From: Bacteroidota bacterium
GTDB lineage: Bacteria; Bacteroidota; Rhodothermia; Rhodothermales; UBA10348
DNA length: 47,018 nt
Assembly (NCBI GenBank): GCA_029262855.1
Contig: JAJCYP010000065.1
Span: 1-47,018, forward strand
Direction: 5' to 3'
Part shown: piece after piece, positions 18,518 to 28,734 of the stretch
Numbering within the stretch: position 1 is the stretch's first letter
Layout of the letters: every line of letters begins with the position of its first letter
Notes under the pieces: generated by a model
The model's database searches: none
What the model saw: only the letters and a program-made list of their open reading frames with translations
Told to the model about the DNA's origin: nothing
Made by a program: the position numbers and the translations under genes

Positions 18518-19492
18518 ATGTCAGATCGCCGCACCTTCATCAAGCGCACCGCCTTGGGCGCAACCCTCGCCCCGGCCCTCCTGGGCTGTGAAGAGGTTGC
18601 CACCGAGTCCGTTCCGGCCGTGCGACCCGTAGCCCTGTCCACCTGGAATCACGGGCTTCCGGCCAACGAAGCGGCGTGGGAAATCTTGTGGCAAGGCGGC
18701 ACAGCACTGGATGCCGCGGAGGCCGGCGTTCGAGTGCCCGAGGCGGATCCACGTGTTAGCACGGTCGGGTATGGCGGGCTTCCGGATCGCGATGGAGCGG
18801 TAACGCTGGACGCATGCATCATGGATCACGAAGGGCGCTGCGGGTCCGTCGCCTTCCTGAAGAACATCATGCATCCGATTTCTGTCGCTCGCAAGGTCAT
18901 GGAGGAAACCCCCCACGTCATGCTTGTCGGAGAGGGAGCCCTGCAGTTCGCCCGGGACCAGGGATTCTCGGAAACCAGCCTCCTGACCCCCGAAGTAGAG
19001 GCCCTGTGGCGCCGATGGAAGGCCGAGTCTGGTCCCGCCAGGCCTCCAATCAACGTCGAGAATCACGATACCATCGGAATGCTGACCCTCGACCAGTCCG
19101 GCAATCTCGCGGGCGCCTGTACAACGAGTGGCGCCGCCTACAAGTATCACGGCCGCGTCGGCGATTCGCCCATCATTGGAGCGGGGCTCTACGTCGATAA
19201 CGCGGTCGGCGGCGCCACAGCCACCGGATGGGGAGAGGCCGTGATTCGGGCCGTCGGCTGTTTCCTCGTGGTCGAGTTCATGCGGCAGGGCCACGGACCC
19301 GAGGATGCCTGCCGTCTGGCCGTGGAACGGGTGATCGAGAAGAACCCGGATTGGCGCGAGATCCAGGTGGGTTTCCTCGCACTCACCAAGGCAGGGGAGT
19401 ACGGGGCGTATTGCATTGCGCCGGGTTTCAACTTCGCTGTGCAGACTCCGGACGGTGGAAACCGACTCCTCGATTCGGCGAGTCGGATCTAG
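18518..19492 (+). CDS. Glycosylasparaginase-type Ntn hydrolase, Tat-like lipoprotein
   Basis: About 324 residues. Seen: a twin-arginine-like signal (DRRTFIKRTALGATLAPALLGC) that also carries a lipobox Cys at ~24. Typical family motifs follow: a TWNHG segment, STVGYGGLPD, and the autoprocessing site NHDTIGML with Thr ~185 as the future N-terminal nucleophile. A GAGLYVDNAVGGATATGWGE block shapes the active site. The family cleaves the GlcNAc-Asn bond of glycoasparagines or acts as isoaspartyl/L-asparaginase; motif content favours the N4-(beta-N-acetylglucosaminyl)-L-asparaginase branch. Export by Tat implies folding in the cytoplasm before lipidation. It converges with the proline-racemase-like gene only 17 bp away. 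Confidence 0.92.
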   Translation: MSDRRTFIKRTALGATLAPALLGCEEVATESVPAVRPVALSTWNHGLPANEAAWEILWQGGTALDAAEAGVRVPEADPRVSTVGYGGLPDRDGAVTLDACIMDHEGRCGSVAFLKNIMHPISVARKVMEETPHVMLVGEGALQFARDQGFSETSLLTPEVEALWRRWKAESGPARPPINVENHDTIGMLTLDQSGNLAGACTTSGAAYKYHGRVGDSPIIGAGLYVDNAVGGATATGWGEAVIRAVGCFLVVEFMRQGHGPEDACRLAVERVIEKNPDWREIQVGFLALTKAGEYGAYCIAPGFNFAVQTPDGGNRLLDSASRI

Positions 19493-19509
19493 ATCTAGAG
19501 TCGGCCGGC

Positions 19510-20541
19510 TTACCCCAACTCTGGCCACGTATCCGAGAGTCGATAGCCCAGCGGCCATGGGTCGTCTGGATCCAGCATGTGCTGATGCGTACCCGTGATC
19601 CAGGCCCGGCCGGACACGGTCGGGATGATGGCCAGAGTGGATCCCAGCGTCGTGACCGAATCGATCCCGCACCGGAATTCGGATCCGATGATGGAACGCG
19701 CATGGTAGTGTTCGCCGCGGGCCATCTGCCCCTTTGCGTGGAGGACGGCCATGCGCGCCGAGCATCCTGTCCCTGTCGGAGACCTGTCAATCTTGCCCGG
19801 ATAAATCGCCACCGCGTTGGTGCCCTGTAGCGTGTCTCCAACCCGGGTAAGCGGTCCGGCAAACTGGCAAAAGGAAATATGCGTCCAGTCCGGATTGGTG
19901 GGGTGCCTGAAGCCAAGCTGATCATTGGCGGCACGGGCGATCTTCATTCCGGCCTCAGCCAGTTCGCGTGCCTCAGAAGGCTCAAGCGAGAAACCCAGCG
20001 AGTGTGCGTCCACGATCACAAAGCTGTCCCCACCATAGGCCGTGTCGACGGTTATCGTGCCCAAGCCATCCAACTCAAGCGGCGCGTCCTGGCGGGCGGC
20101 AAAAGAAGGCACATTGCGTATTCGAATACGCTCGGCCTTTCCGGCGCGGCAGGTTGCCGTCGCCTCAATGGTGCCTCCCGGGGCTTCCAGTCGCAGGACC
20201 GTCTCGGGCTCCGTCATGGGAAGAATGCCCGCATCCAGAAGCACGGTAGCCACACAAATCGAGTTGGATCCCGACATCGGTGGCGTGTCCTCTGGCTCCA
20301 TGATGATCCAGCCCATGTCGGCGCTCGGGTCCTTGGGCGGCACGAGCAGATTCACGTGTCGGAATACGCCGCCACGCGGCTCGTTCAGCACGAAACGGCG
20401 GAGTTGATCATCCTTCGCGATGAAGGCCCGCTGCTCCCAAAGCGTCGCTCCGGGAGGGGGTGGAACGCCGCCGACGATGACGTCTCCCACCTCGCCTTCA
20501 GCATGGCAGCTGATGACATGAATGACTTTGGATGTCCTCAT
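19510..20541 (-). CDS. Proline racemase superfamily enzyme (Ser/Cys type; hydroxyproline epimerase or dehydratase)
   Basis: About 343 residues from the ATG at 20541; a GTG at 20574 would add 11. Seen: the first catalytic motif reads PPMSGSNS with Ser at ~90, where proline racemase has Cys (MCGH). The second motif is [14 protein letters not shown] with Thr at ~256 and Cys at ~260, where the classical form is SPCGTG. Family knowledge: members use two acid/base residues; Cys-Cys pairs act as proline racemase or 4-hydroxyproline epimerase, while Ser-Cys or Thr-Cys forms include 3-hydroxyproline epimerases and dehydratases. The exact reaction here cannot be read from sequence. No other hydroxyproline catabolic gene is adjacent. 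Confidence 0.88.
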   Translation of the reverse strand: MRTSKVIHVISCHAEGEVGDVIVGGVPPPPGATLWEQRAFIAKDDQLRRFVLNEPRGGVFRHVNLLVPPKDPSADMGWIIMEPEDTPPMSGSNSICVATVLLDAGILPMTEPETVLRLEAPGGTIEATATCRAGKAERIRIRNVPSFAARQDAPLELDGLGTITVDTAYGGDSFVIVDAHSLGFSLEPSEARELAEAGMKIARAANDQLGFRHPTNPDWTHISFCQFAGPLTRVGDTLQGTNAVAIYPGKIDRSPTGTGCSARMAVLHAKGQMARGEHYHARSIIGSEFRCGIDSVTTLGSTLAIIPTVSGRAWITGTHQHMLDPDDPWPLGYRLSDTWPELG

Positions 20542-20624
20542 GCGCCTGACTGTCGCAGTCCGGGGGACACTCACGCCTGCAGCGCGTTAGGCAGGTCTTG
20601 AGGCCCCATTGAAAAAAGAGTCAC

Positions 20625-21665
20625 ATGGAACTGGGAATCTACACGTTCGCGGAGAACACGGCTGACCCAACGACCGGCTTGCTCCAGCCACCTCAGGAAC
20701 GCATGGCCGACCTGCTCGAGGAAATGCGCCTCGCGGACGAAGTGGGCCTGGATGTCTTCGCCATCGGTGAGCACCACCGACCGGAATACATGGCCTCAAA
20801 TCCCGCCACCATTCTGGCGGCAGGAGCGGCGGCCACGAAGCGGATCCGGCTTTCCAGCGCTGTGACCGTGCTGGGTTCCGAAGACCCTGTCCGGGTCTTC
20901 CAGCAATTCGCGACGCTGGATCTGATCTCAAACGGCCGCGCGGAAATCATGGCGGGTCGGGGGTCGTTTATCGAATCGTTTCCGCTCTTTGGCAATGACT
21001 TGGGTGACTACGATGCGCTCTTTGCCGAAAAGCTGGACCTCCTCCTGAGGCTTCGAGAGGCCGAGACCATCACCTGGACCGGCAAGCACCGGCCGTCGAT
21101 TCCCGGCCGCGGAGTCTATCCTCGACCGGTTCAGGAGCGACTTCCCGTCTGGTTGGCCGTTGGCGGCACTCCGGCTTCGGCAGTCCGGGCTGGCACGTTG
21201 GGTCTGCCTCTGGCGCTGGCCATCATCGGTGGCGATCCCGGCCGTTTCAAGGGCTTCGCCGACCTGTTCCGCCGATCACTGATCGAGGCGGGAAATCCGG
21301 CGGACACGCCCCTGAGCCTGAACGTCCACGGGTTCATCGCGGACGATGCTCAGAAGGCCGCAGACCTTGCCTACCCACCATTCGCGACCACGATGAATCG
21401 GATCGGGGCTGAGCGTGGATGGCCACCCACCAGCCGGGCGCATTTCGACCAGGAAATCAGGAGCGGCGCCCTGTTTCTGGGGAATCCCGAGCAGGTTGCA
21501 GAGAAGATCGTCAGGCAACACGCGGTCTTTGGGCACGACAGGACGCTGATTCAACTGAGCGTTGGGACGATTTCGCACCGCGAGATGATGCGGGCGATTG
21601 AACTGCTCGGGACACGAGTCGCACCGCTCGTTCGCGATGGAATTGGGGTCGACCAGCCGGTGTGA
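20625..21665 (+). CDS. LLM-class flavin-dependent oxidoreductase (luciferase-like)
   Basis: About 346 residues. Seen: bacterial-luciferase TIM-barrel pattern: [30 protein letters not shown], the [23 protein letters not shown] segment, [12 protein letters not shown], and [17 protein letters not shown], ending with an [14 protein letters not shown] helix. Such enzymes bind FMN (or F420) and oxidise varied small molecules; the substrate is unknown. The ATG follows a purine-rich AAAAAGAG. Single gene, divergent from the proline-racemase-like gene with an 83-bp gap. Confidence 0.9.
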   Translation: MELGIYTFAENTADPTTGLLQPPQERMADLLEEMRLADEVGLDVFAIGEHHRPEYMASNPATILAAGAAATKRIRLSSAVTVLGSEDPVRVFQQFATLDLISNGRAEIMAGRGSFIESFPLFGNDLGDYDALFAEKLDLLLRLREAETITWTGKHRPSIPGRGVYPRPVQERLPVWLAVGGTPASAVRAGTLGLPLALAIIGGDPGRFKGFADLFRRSLIEAGNPADTPLSLNVHGFIADDAQKAADLAYPPFATTMNRIGAERGWPPTSRAHFDQEIRSGALFLGNPEQVAEKIVRQHAVFGHDRTLIQLSVGTISHREMMRAIELLGTRVAPLVRDGIGVDQPV

Positions 21666-21696
21666 ACCCGCTATCCGGGCGACCAGACCCACGCCG

Positions 21697-22068
21697 CTAG
21701 AAGAATTGGTCGATCAGAATTGGATTGCCGTCCGGATCCACACAGGTTATTGAACCCGGCCCGGCGCTGGCCTCATCCACCTCGGTCAGCAATTCAACGC
21801 CCTGTTCCTTGAGGCGTTTTTGCAGCACGCGAATGTCCGTGAAGGAATCCAGCTGATGCGTGTCTTGACCCAAACCCGGATTGAACGTCAGGATATTCTT
21901 GTCAAACATCCCCTGAAACAGACCGATCACTGTAGTCCCGTTTGTCAGGATCAGATATCCGTGGTTGGAATCGCCCCCGGCTTTCTTGAACCCGAACTTC
22001 TCGTAGAAGGCCAGAGAGACGCCGAGGTCCTTGACCGTCAGGCTTATCGAAAACGCACCAAGTTCCAT
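21697..22068 (-). CDS. VOC (glyoxalase/bleomycin-resistance fold) family protein
   Basis: About 123 residues. Seen: paired beta-alpha-beta-beta-beta modules ([22 protein letters not shown]; the C-terminal half ends [14 protein letters not shown]), the hallmark of the vicinal-oxygen-chelate fold. The start at 22068 is supported by GGAG six bases upstream; longer in-frame starts at 22098 and 22146 lie inside the upstream gene. Metal-ligand positions are not clear, so an enzymatic role is unproven. Its ATG is 1 nt past the stop of the YgjV-like gene, so the two are probably co-translated. Confidence 0.88.
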   Translation of the reverse strand: MELGAFSISLTVKDLGVSLAFYEKFGFKKAGGDSNHGYLILTNGTTVIGLFQGMFDKNILTFNPGLGQDTHQLDSFTDIRVLQKRLKEQGVELLTEVDEASAGPGSITCVDPDGNPILIDQFF

Positions 22069-22069
22069 C

Positions 22070-22642
22070 TCAATCTCCGGGCTGTGTCGAACCCGCATTA
22101 TAGGTGGGAGGTGAAGAACTGGGCAACGCTGCGCCGACGATGGCACGTTCCTGTCGGATGGTCACGATGAGCATTGACAGTCCGGAGGTCATGGAGAGCG
22201 CATCGGATACGAGACCGGGGACGGACCAGACCAGGATATTGTGCACGATCCAAAACGGCACACACGCTACGAGCAGAGCCCGGAACGGGATGATTCGTGT
22301 TTGATACCGCCCGAAGCTGATTGTGGCCAGTCCCAGCGATGCGAAGAGCGAGGCGGGGCCTTGCCACGAAAGCGCCATGATGGCAGCGATGGCCGGGATC
22401 GTGGCGAGATATACCAGCCGGAAACCCGGTCGGGTACCGAGGGGAATGGCCGCCAATGCTTGAAGTCCTGCCACAAGCAGTAGCAGTGCAGCGGTATGGG
22501 CCCCGATGAGGAGGTAGTGCAGGCCAAAAGCGGCCGCTCCTCCTGCCTGTACGAGGAGCATCGTGGTTCGGCTACGAAACATCGGCCAAACGGTGTTGGC
22601 TGCCACGCCTGCAAATCCGATTATGTTCGAGAGACTAAACAA
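22070..22642 (-). CDS. YgjV-like inner-membrane protein
   Basis: About 190 residues with five or six hydrophobic segments ([91 protein letters not shown]). The TM pattern and short polar loops resemble the YgjV family of unknown function. It is co-oriented with the VOC gene and its start lies only 5 bp from the divergent DUF1835 start. A downstream in-frame Met (codon 21) could be the real start, which would open more room between the genes. Confidence 0.8.
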   Translation of the reverse strand: MFSLSNIIGFAGVAANTVWPMFRSRTTMLLVQAGGAAAFGLHYLLIGAHTAALLLLVAGLQALAAIPLGTRPGFRLVYLATIPAIAAIMALSWQGPASLFASLGLATISFGRYQTRIIPFRALLVACVPFWIVHNILVWSVPGLVSDALSMTSGLSMLIVTIRQERAIVGAALPSSSPPTYNAGSTQPGD

Positions 22643-22647
22643 CGCTC

Positions 22648-23634
22648 GTGACCGAGAAACTGATTATCACCAACGGGGGGGCTGCGGTCGAAGCTCTCAG
22701 CAGAGCAGGCGTGACAGGCAAAGTCCTTTCCTGGGACGATGTTCTGCATGACGGTCCGGTTCCTGGTGGTAATTCAGACGCCGAACTGAGGGCCGTCAGA
22801 GCCGCCTACCTCGCGCAGATGGGGCCGGGAGAGGCTCCCGACGCCAGTGGAGTGGGCCCTGGTCGACTGATCCATGCGCAGGAGCGACTCCGCGAGCGGG
22901 ATGAAATCGTGGACACCTGGAAGGGGCCAATACTCCTCTGGTTCGAGCACGACTTGTACGACCAGCTCCAGTTGATCCAAATTCTGGATCGTCTTGGTTC
23001 ACGTCCTGAAGTCTGGTTGCTTCAAATGGACGACTTTGTCACGCACCATTCGCCGGAGGCTCTACGGCGTGCGGAGGACGAAGCAGTTCGTGTGACCGAC
23101 CGCCGCTACCGCGTCGCGACTGCTGCCTGGTCTGCCTTCACAGCGAACAATCCCCGCGCCGTCGTGGAACTGTCCAGCCATACCCTGGCACCGCTTCCGT
23201 TTCTCGGTGCCGCGCTGGACCGGTGGCTCCTCATGTTTCCCGGGCGACGTGGCCTGTCACTCACAGAGGGTTGGGTCGTGGACCTGCTTCGGGAGGGGCC
23301 CGGCGCCGGCGCCAGGTTGTTCAGTCAATGCCAGACCCGGGAGCTCGCTGCTTTTCGCGGGGACTCGTCATTCTGGGCCGTGTTGAAAGGGCTCGAATCG
23401 CTTCTCGTTTCGAGCGGAGACGTGCACCCCGCGCAGGCTCTCTGGTCACTCACCGAACTCGGAGACGCCGTCCGAAGTGGTGAGGTCGATAGGGTTGAGG
23501 CCGTCGGAATCGACCGCTGGCTCGGGGGCACCCACCTCAACTCCTCGAATGACTGGCGATGGATCGATGGGTCCCTGATTCTTCGCTCCGGAGGCCTTCA
23601 GAATCCGCCGGAACGGCAAGAGAACCGGTCCTGA
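22648..23634 (+). CDS. DUF1835 domain protein
   Basis: About 328 residues from a GTG start. Seen: the DUF1835 N-terminal domain (LIITNGGAAVEALSRAGVTG, VLSWDDVLHDGPVPGG, then ILLWFEHDLYDQLQLIQIL), and a C-terminal helical region (residues ~200-320) with a winged-helix look (WSLTELGDAVRSGE). Family members are cytoplasmic proteins of unknown role, often predicted as transcriptional or nucleic-acid-related. The start aligns with the family beginning, so it is preferred despite lying 5 bp from the YgjV start. The gene ends before the 400-bp non-coding region that carries DnaA-box-like motifs. Confidence 0.85.
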   Translation: MTEKLIITNGGAAVEALSRAGVTGKVLSWDDVLHDGPVPGGNSDAELRAVRAAYLAQMGPGEAPDASGVGPGRLIHAQERLRERDEIVDTWKGPILLWFEHDLYDQLQLIQILDRLGSRPEVWLLQMDDFVTHHSPEALRRAEDEAVRVTDRRYRVATAAWSAFTANNPRAVVELSSHTLAPLPFLGAALDRWLLMFPGRRGLSLTEGWVVDLLREGPGAGARLFSQCQTRELAAFRGDSSFWAVLKGLESLLVSSGDVHPAQALWSLTELGDAVRSGEVDRVEAVGIDRWLGGTHLNSSNDWRWIDGSLILRSGGLQNPPERQENRS

Positions 23635-23710
23635 GGCCGCTTGGATACCACCTGCCACCAAATACCGGGAACTGGAAGCGGTTCCAGCCCTCCGATACGC
23701 GCTCCCCACC

Positions 23711-23900
23711 TGTGGACGATGTGTGGAAAACCCTGAAGGCCGCAAAAAACCAAACGGCCAATTCGATGGTAACAATGCCGAAATGACCTAAGAAGCTGTA
23801 TTAAAAGAATTTACAGCAACATGAAAATTCTACCCGATCTCTGGAAGCAAAAAAAGCGTCCCAGAAGGCCAGAAAGGGACTTGTGGACAAAGTGTGGATT
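23711..23900. other. Origin-like intergenic region: two TGTGGA motif pairs flanking an A/T-rich core
   Basis: The 407-bp gap 23635-24041 contains no gene. Seen: TGTGGACGATGTGTGGA at 23711-23727 and TGTGGACAAAGTGTGGA at 23882-23898, each a pair of DnaA-box-like nonamers 11 bp apart on the same strand. TGTGGACAA is the reverse complement of TTGTCCACA, and TGTGGAAAA of TTTTCCACA; both are known DnaA-box variants. Between them lies the most A/T-rich stretch of the area (about 23740-23860, including TATTAAAAGAATTTACAG). Boxes flanking an unwinding-prone core are what an oriC looks like, and dnaA is 6 kb away. Alternatives are a DnaA-regulated promoter or chance. Confidence 0.5.
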
Positions 23901-24041
23901 GACCCGCGTCCTTGAGTGACCCCAGTCCGCGAATTTTCGCCTCCTGCAGTCGCCCCGACACCCAGTCCTGCCGAATAATCCGTCCTGAAACCTGCCTTCG
24001 ACCATATCCCGCGCTTCCTGTCTGACCCGGACGCCAGGGCG

Positions 24042-25106
<1,065 letters not shown>

Positions 25107-25186
25107 TCAAGGTCTCCCGGCCATGATTCTCCGACCGAAGCAGAAAACGAAATAGAGCGTCCAGAAGGTGCGTTGCTCCAAGCCCT

Positions 25187-25192
25187 TATAAT
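25187..25192 (+). promoter_or_regulatory. Possible -10 element for the helicase-pdeM operon
   Basis: TATAAT sits 48 bp upstream of the GTG start of the helicase gene, within the divergent mreB-helicase gap. No good -35 hexamer lies 17 bp upstream, so only the -10 match supports it. Confidence 0.35.
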
Positions 25193-25239
25193 ACGGCCCC
25201 ACTCTGCGCTCACCAACGCGCGAACCCTGAAACAGTCCC

Positions 25240-27801
25240 GTGAAATCCCCCCCAAACAGCAATAAATCGGCTTCCGGGACGGCTCATTTTGTTCGACGTA
25301 ACGAGGAGGATTCATGGCTGGATCCGGCGCGCTCCTGGTTCCAGGAACAGGGATGGGCTCCGTTTCCATTTCAGGAGGAGGTCTGGCTTCGATATCTCCG
25401 CGGCCAGAGCGGGCTGATACATGCCGCGACCGGCTACGGAAAAACCTACGCGGCGTGGTTCGGTCCCCTTCTGGATGCCCTCCGTTCTGGCGATACCGGC
25501 GGGGGAGGCCTGCGAGTGCTTTGGATTACGCCGCTTCGAGCACTGGTAAATGACACGGTCCAGGCACTGAACAAGCCGCTGGAAGACCTTGGCATACCCT
25601 GGCGCGTGGAGCGCAGAACGGGCGATACCAGCTCTGAGGTGAAATCCAGGCAGCGGGATGCCCTGCCCGAAGTGTTGGTTACGACGCCGGAGAGCCTGTC
25701 TCTCCTGTTGACCTACGCCAACCTGCGCACTGAATTCGACGGCCTTCAGGCTGTGATCGTGGATGAGTGGCACGAGTTGCTGGGGAGCAAGCGGGGGTCC
25801 CAGACGGAACTGGTCCTGGCCCGGATGCGCACCTGGCATCCCGATGTGCGTCTTTGGGGTGTTTCTGCTACCATCTCCAACCTCGATGAGGCCTTGGGAG
25901 TGCTGGTGGGTAGCGAGCGGTCGGAGAGCCGAGGGTCCCAGTGGGTGTTCCCCAATGCAGCAGTGGTTCGTGGCCGCGAATCGAAGGAAGTGGTCGTTGA
26001 CACGCTGCTGCCGGACGCCGTTGAACGATTCCCATGGACCGGGCACGTTGGCTTGAACATGGCGGGCGCGGTTGCCGCCGAGATCGACCAGGCCGCGACA
26101 TCACTCGTATTCACCAACACCCGATCGAATGCCGAGCTGTGGTATCATGCCTTGCTATCGGCGAGGCCCGAGTGGGCCGGCCGCATCGCCGTGCATCACG
26201 GTTCCATCGATCGAAAGACTCGCCGCTGGATTGAGAAATCGCTCGGCCAGGGGGCCATGCGTTGCGTCGTCTGCACCTCGAGTCTGGACCTGGGCGTGGA
26301 CTTCGCCCCGGTTGAGCGGGTCTTTCAGATTGGGAGTCCAAAGGGCATCGCCCGCATTCTGCAGCGTGCGGGCCGAAGTGGTCACCAGCCTGGCGCCGTA
26401 AGTCGAATCACCTGCGTGCCGACCCATGCCCTGGAAATGGTGGAGTTCGCCGCGGCCAGGCAGGCCGCCGAGGAGATGAGGGTGGAACCGCGGGAGCCCA
26501 TCGGCAAGCCGTATGACGTACTGGTTCAACACCTGGTAACCGTCGCCATAGGCGGTGGATTCAGACCCGATGACCTCCTGCGCGAGGTTCGCGACGCCTG
26601 GAGTTTCAGCGACTTGACCGACGAGGAGTGGGAATGGGCCCTGCAATTCTGTCGGACGGGCGGCGCGAGCCTGAAGGCCTATGAGCACTATCGGCGCATC
26701 GTGGAGTTCGAAGGACTCCAGGTTTGTGCATCGAACGAATTGGCAAGGCGACACCGGATGTCGATCGGGACGATCTCGTCGGATGCATCGATTGGCGTCT
26801 ACTTCCGGAATGGCCACAAGTTGGGGACGGTTGAAGAGAGTTTCGTGGCCCGCATGAAACAGGGCGAAGTTTTTTTCTTCGGTGGCCGGGTCCTGGAGTT
26901 CGTCCGCATTCGGGAATTTAAGGCCTACGTCCGGCCCGGGAAGGCCCTGAAGGGCGCCGTTCCCCGATGGCAGGGGGGGCGAATGCCGCTTTCGGGCGAG
27001 ATGAGTGCTGCCATGCGTCGGATGTACGGCGCCGCACATCGCGGGGACCCGGACGATGTGGAAATGCAGGCGCTCCGCCCCATTCTCGAACTGCAGGCGG
27101 CCTGGTCTGTCATCCCGACTGCCGACGAACTCCTCCTGGAGAGAGTGCGGACCCGCGAGGGACACCACCTGTTCCTCTATCCGTTTGAAGGCCGCACCGT
27201 CCATGAGGGCCTGGCGGCTCTGCTCGCCTTCCGGATGGCGCGAATCACGCCGATGACGGTATCGATGTCGTACAACGACTATGGCATCGAATTCCTCTCG
27301 CCCGAGCCCGCTCCCATCGAGCGGGCGCTCCAGGAAGGGGTGTTCAGCGAGGAGAACCTGATCGAGGACATCGAGGCCAGTATCAACGCGGCGGAGATGG
27401 CCCGTCGCCAGTTTCGTGGCATTTCAAGAGTGGCCGGGTTGGTGTTCACCGGGTACCCCGGTCGCAGCAAAGGCGCTTCCCAGGTGCAGGCGTCCAGCAG
27501 TCTCCTGTTCGATGTGTTCATGCGGCACGACCCGGAGAATCTGCTCATTCGCCAGGCTCGCCGGCAGGTACGCGAGGATCAACTCGAACAAAAGCGATTG
27601 GAGGCGACCCTGGCGCGGATCCGCACTGCCCGCTTGGTGGTTGTCGACACCCCGCGCGTCAGTCCGCTGGCTTTTCCCATCTTGGTGGACCGACTGGGCC
27701 AGAAGGTCAGCACCGAACGACTCAGCGTTCGCATCCAGCGAATGCAGGATCAACTGGAGAGAGCGGCCAACGAATCACTGGCTGGCGATGTCCAGGAATA
27801 G
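25240..27801 (+). CDS. Ligase-associated DNA damage response DEXH-box helicase (Lhr-like)
   Basis: About 853 residues from GTG. Seen: Walker A HAATGYGKT (K68), motif Ia TPLRALVND, TPESLSLLL, Walker B variant DEWHE (~175-179), motif III GVSATISN, VFTNTRSNAE, SSLDLGVDF and the arginine-finger motif QRAGRSGHQPG. These are followed by the Lhr winged-helix and C-terminal domains (PGKALKGAVPRWQGGRMPLS, LFLYPFEGRTVHEGLAALLAFR, SYNDYGIEFLSP). Such Lhr-Core helicases are usually encoded with an ATP-dependent DNA ligase, an MBL-fold exonuclease and PdeM; here only PdeM is present, 30 bp downstream. Role: DNA repair in the cytoplasm, by family knowledge. Confidence 0.95.
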   Translation: MKSPPNSNKSASGTAHFVRRNEEDSWLDPARSWFQEQGWAPFPFQEEVWLRYLRGQSGLIHAATGYGKTYAAWFGPLLDALRSGDTGGGGLRVLWITPLRALVNDTVQALNKPLEDLGIPWRVERRTGDTSSEVKSRQRDALPEVLVTTPESLSLLLTYANLRTEFDGLQAVIVDEWHELLGSKRGSQTELVLARMRTWHPDVRLWGVSATISNLDEALGVLVGSERSESRGSQWVFPNAAVVRGRESKEVVVDTLLPDAVERFPWTGHVGLNMAGAVAAEIDQAATSLVFTNTRSNAELWYHALLSARPEWAGRIAVHHGSIDRKTRRWIEKSLGQGAMRCVVCTSSLDLGVDFAPVERVFQIGSPKGIARILQRAGRSGHQPGAVSRITCVPTHALEMVEFAAARQAAEEMRVEPREPIGKPYDVLVQHLVTVAIGGGFRPDDLLREVRDAWSFSDLTDEEWEWALQFCRTGGASLKAYEHYRRIVEFEGLQVCASNELARRHRMSIGTISSDASIGVYFRNGHKLGTVEESFVARMKQGEVFFFGGRVLEFVRIREFKAYVRPGKALKGAVPRWQGGRMPLSGEMSAAMRRMYGAAHRGDPDDVEMQALRPILELQAAWSVIPTADELLLERVRTREGHHLFLYPFEGRTVHEGLAALLAFRMARITPMTVSMSYNDYGIEFLSPEPAPIERALQEGVFSEENLIEDIEASINAAEMARRQFRGISRVAGLVFTGYPGRSKGASQVQASSSLLFDVFMRHDPENLLIRQARRQVREDQLEQKRLEATLARIRTARLVVVDTPRVSPLAFPILVDRLGQKVSTERLSVRIQRMQDQLERAANESLAGDVQE

Positions 27802-27831
27802 CCACCGCCCGATTTTCCCCGAGTCCCGATC

Positions 27832-28497
27832 ATGGATCTGACGGACGCGCTCATGACAGAGGTCGCCGGTCATCGCATGGCGCTCATGCCGGAGCGGGCC
27901 GTGTTCAACGTTGGATCCGGTGATCTCTACGTGGCCGATCTCCACATAGGGAAGAGTGCGACGTTTCGGTCAGGCGCGATCCCCATCCCCGACGGTGACA
28001 CCGCGGGCGATCTGCAGAGACTCGGCCAGGTGATCCAAAGGACCGAGGCCCGCAGGGTCGTGGTCCTGGGCGATTTTCTTCATGCCCCCGCCTCTCATCT
28101 CGACCAGACCTGGAAACAGTGGCGGGCAACCTGGCCTGATCTGGAGATAGTCGTGGTCCGTGGCAATCACGACCTCACCGCCGGCGACCCTGGCGCCGAT
28201 TGGGGTGTCGAGTTGGCCGACGCGCCAGTCGTCTCAGGCTCACTCGTATTTCAGCACCATCCCGAGGCATCCGATTCTGGTTACGTGCTCTCGGGCCATC
28301 TTCACCCGGCGATTCGCCTTCGGGGCGGTGGTCGTGACAGCATCTTGCTGCCCTGTTTTCATGTGGGTGAAGCCGTGATGATCCTGCCCGCCTTTACCCG
28401 CTTCGCGGGAGGCTACCCCGTGGTGGCCGGGAAGACGGACCGCGTCTTCGCGATAGCGGACGACGCGGTCCTGGACGTCACGGCGCTGGCCCGGTAG
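27832..28497 (+). CDS. pdeM: Ligase-associated DNA damage response endonuclease PdeM
   Basis: About 221 residues. Seen: calcineurin-like phosphoesterase metal motifs VADLHIGK (DxH), VLGDFLH (GD), RGNHD, and the late SGHLHP, in the order expected for PdeM. The enzyme is proposed to act with the Lhr-type helicase in repair. ATG start; located 30 bp after the helicase stop and ending just before a strong bidirectional terminator, so the two form a two-gene operon. The partner ligase and exonuclease genes are not in the window. Confidence 0.92.
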   Translation: MDLTDALMTEVAGHRMALMPERAVFNVGSGDLYVADLHIGKSATFRSGAIPIPDGDTAGDLQRLGQVIQRTEARRVVVLGDFLHAPASHLDQTWKQWRATWPDLEIVVVRGNHDLTAGDPGADWGVELADAPVVSGSLVFQHHPEASDSGYVLSGHLHPAIRLRGGGRDSILLPCFHVGEAVMILPAFTRFAGGYPVVAGKTDRVFAIADDAVLDVTALAR

Positions 28498-28518
28498 GAA
28501 AAAAGTTGGGACAAAAAG

Positions 28519-28548
28519 ATAGCCCGACCTTACGGGGTCGGGCTATCC
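28519..28548. terminator. Bidirectional rho-independent terminator
   Basis: GATAGCCCGACC (28519-28530) and GGTCGGGCTATC (28537-28548) form a perfect 12-bp stem with a 6-nt loop. On the minus strand it is followed by TTTTTGTCCC and later TTTTTT, serving the VOC gene at 28735-29121. On the plus strand it closes the helicase-pdeM operon, though with only a weak CTTCG tail. Confidence 0.85.
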
Positions 28549-28734
28549 TTCGACGTCACCACTCCTGCAGCCTTACAGGGCCACATCAGCGGGAACGCGG
28601 TGTTCTGGCAGCCAGCCTCGACCAAACAACGGGCCAAGCGGTTCACGAGCCATAATGGCCGGATAATCCGTCCAAAAGGTGTTCTCAATCGGAAAGAAGC
28701 GAACTCCAACGGAAAATCCGTCCGGCCTTCGGAA

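Noticed and set aside
18521-19765. Long minus-strand open frame opposite the glycosylasparaginase
   Set aside because: Antisense shadow of a well-supported gene; its translation shows no family motifs and it would overlap the next gene too.
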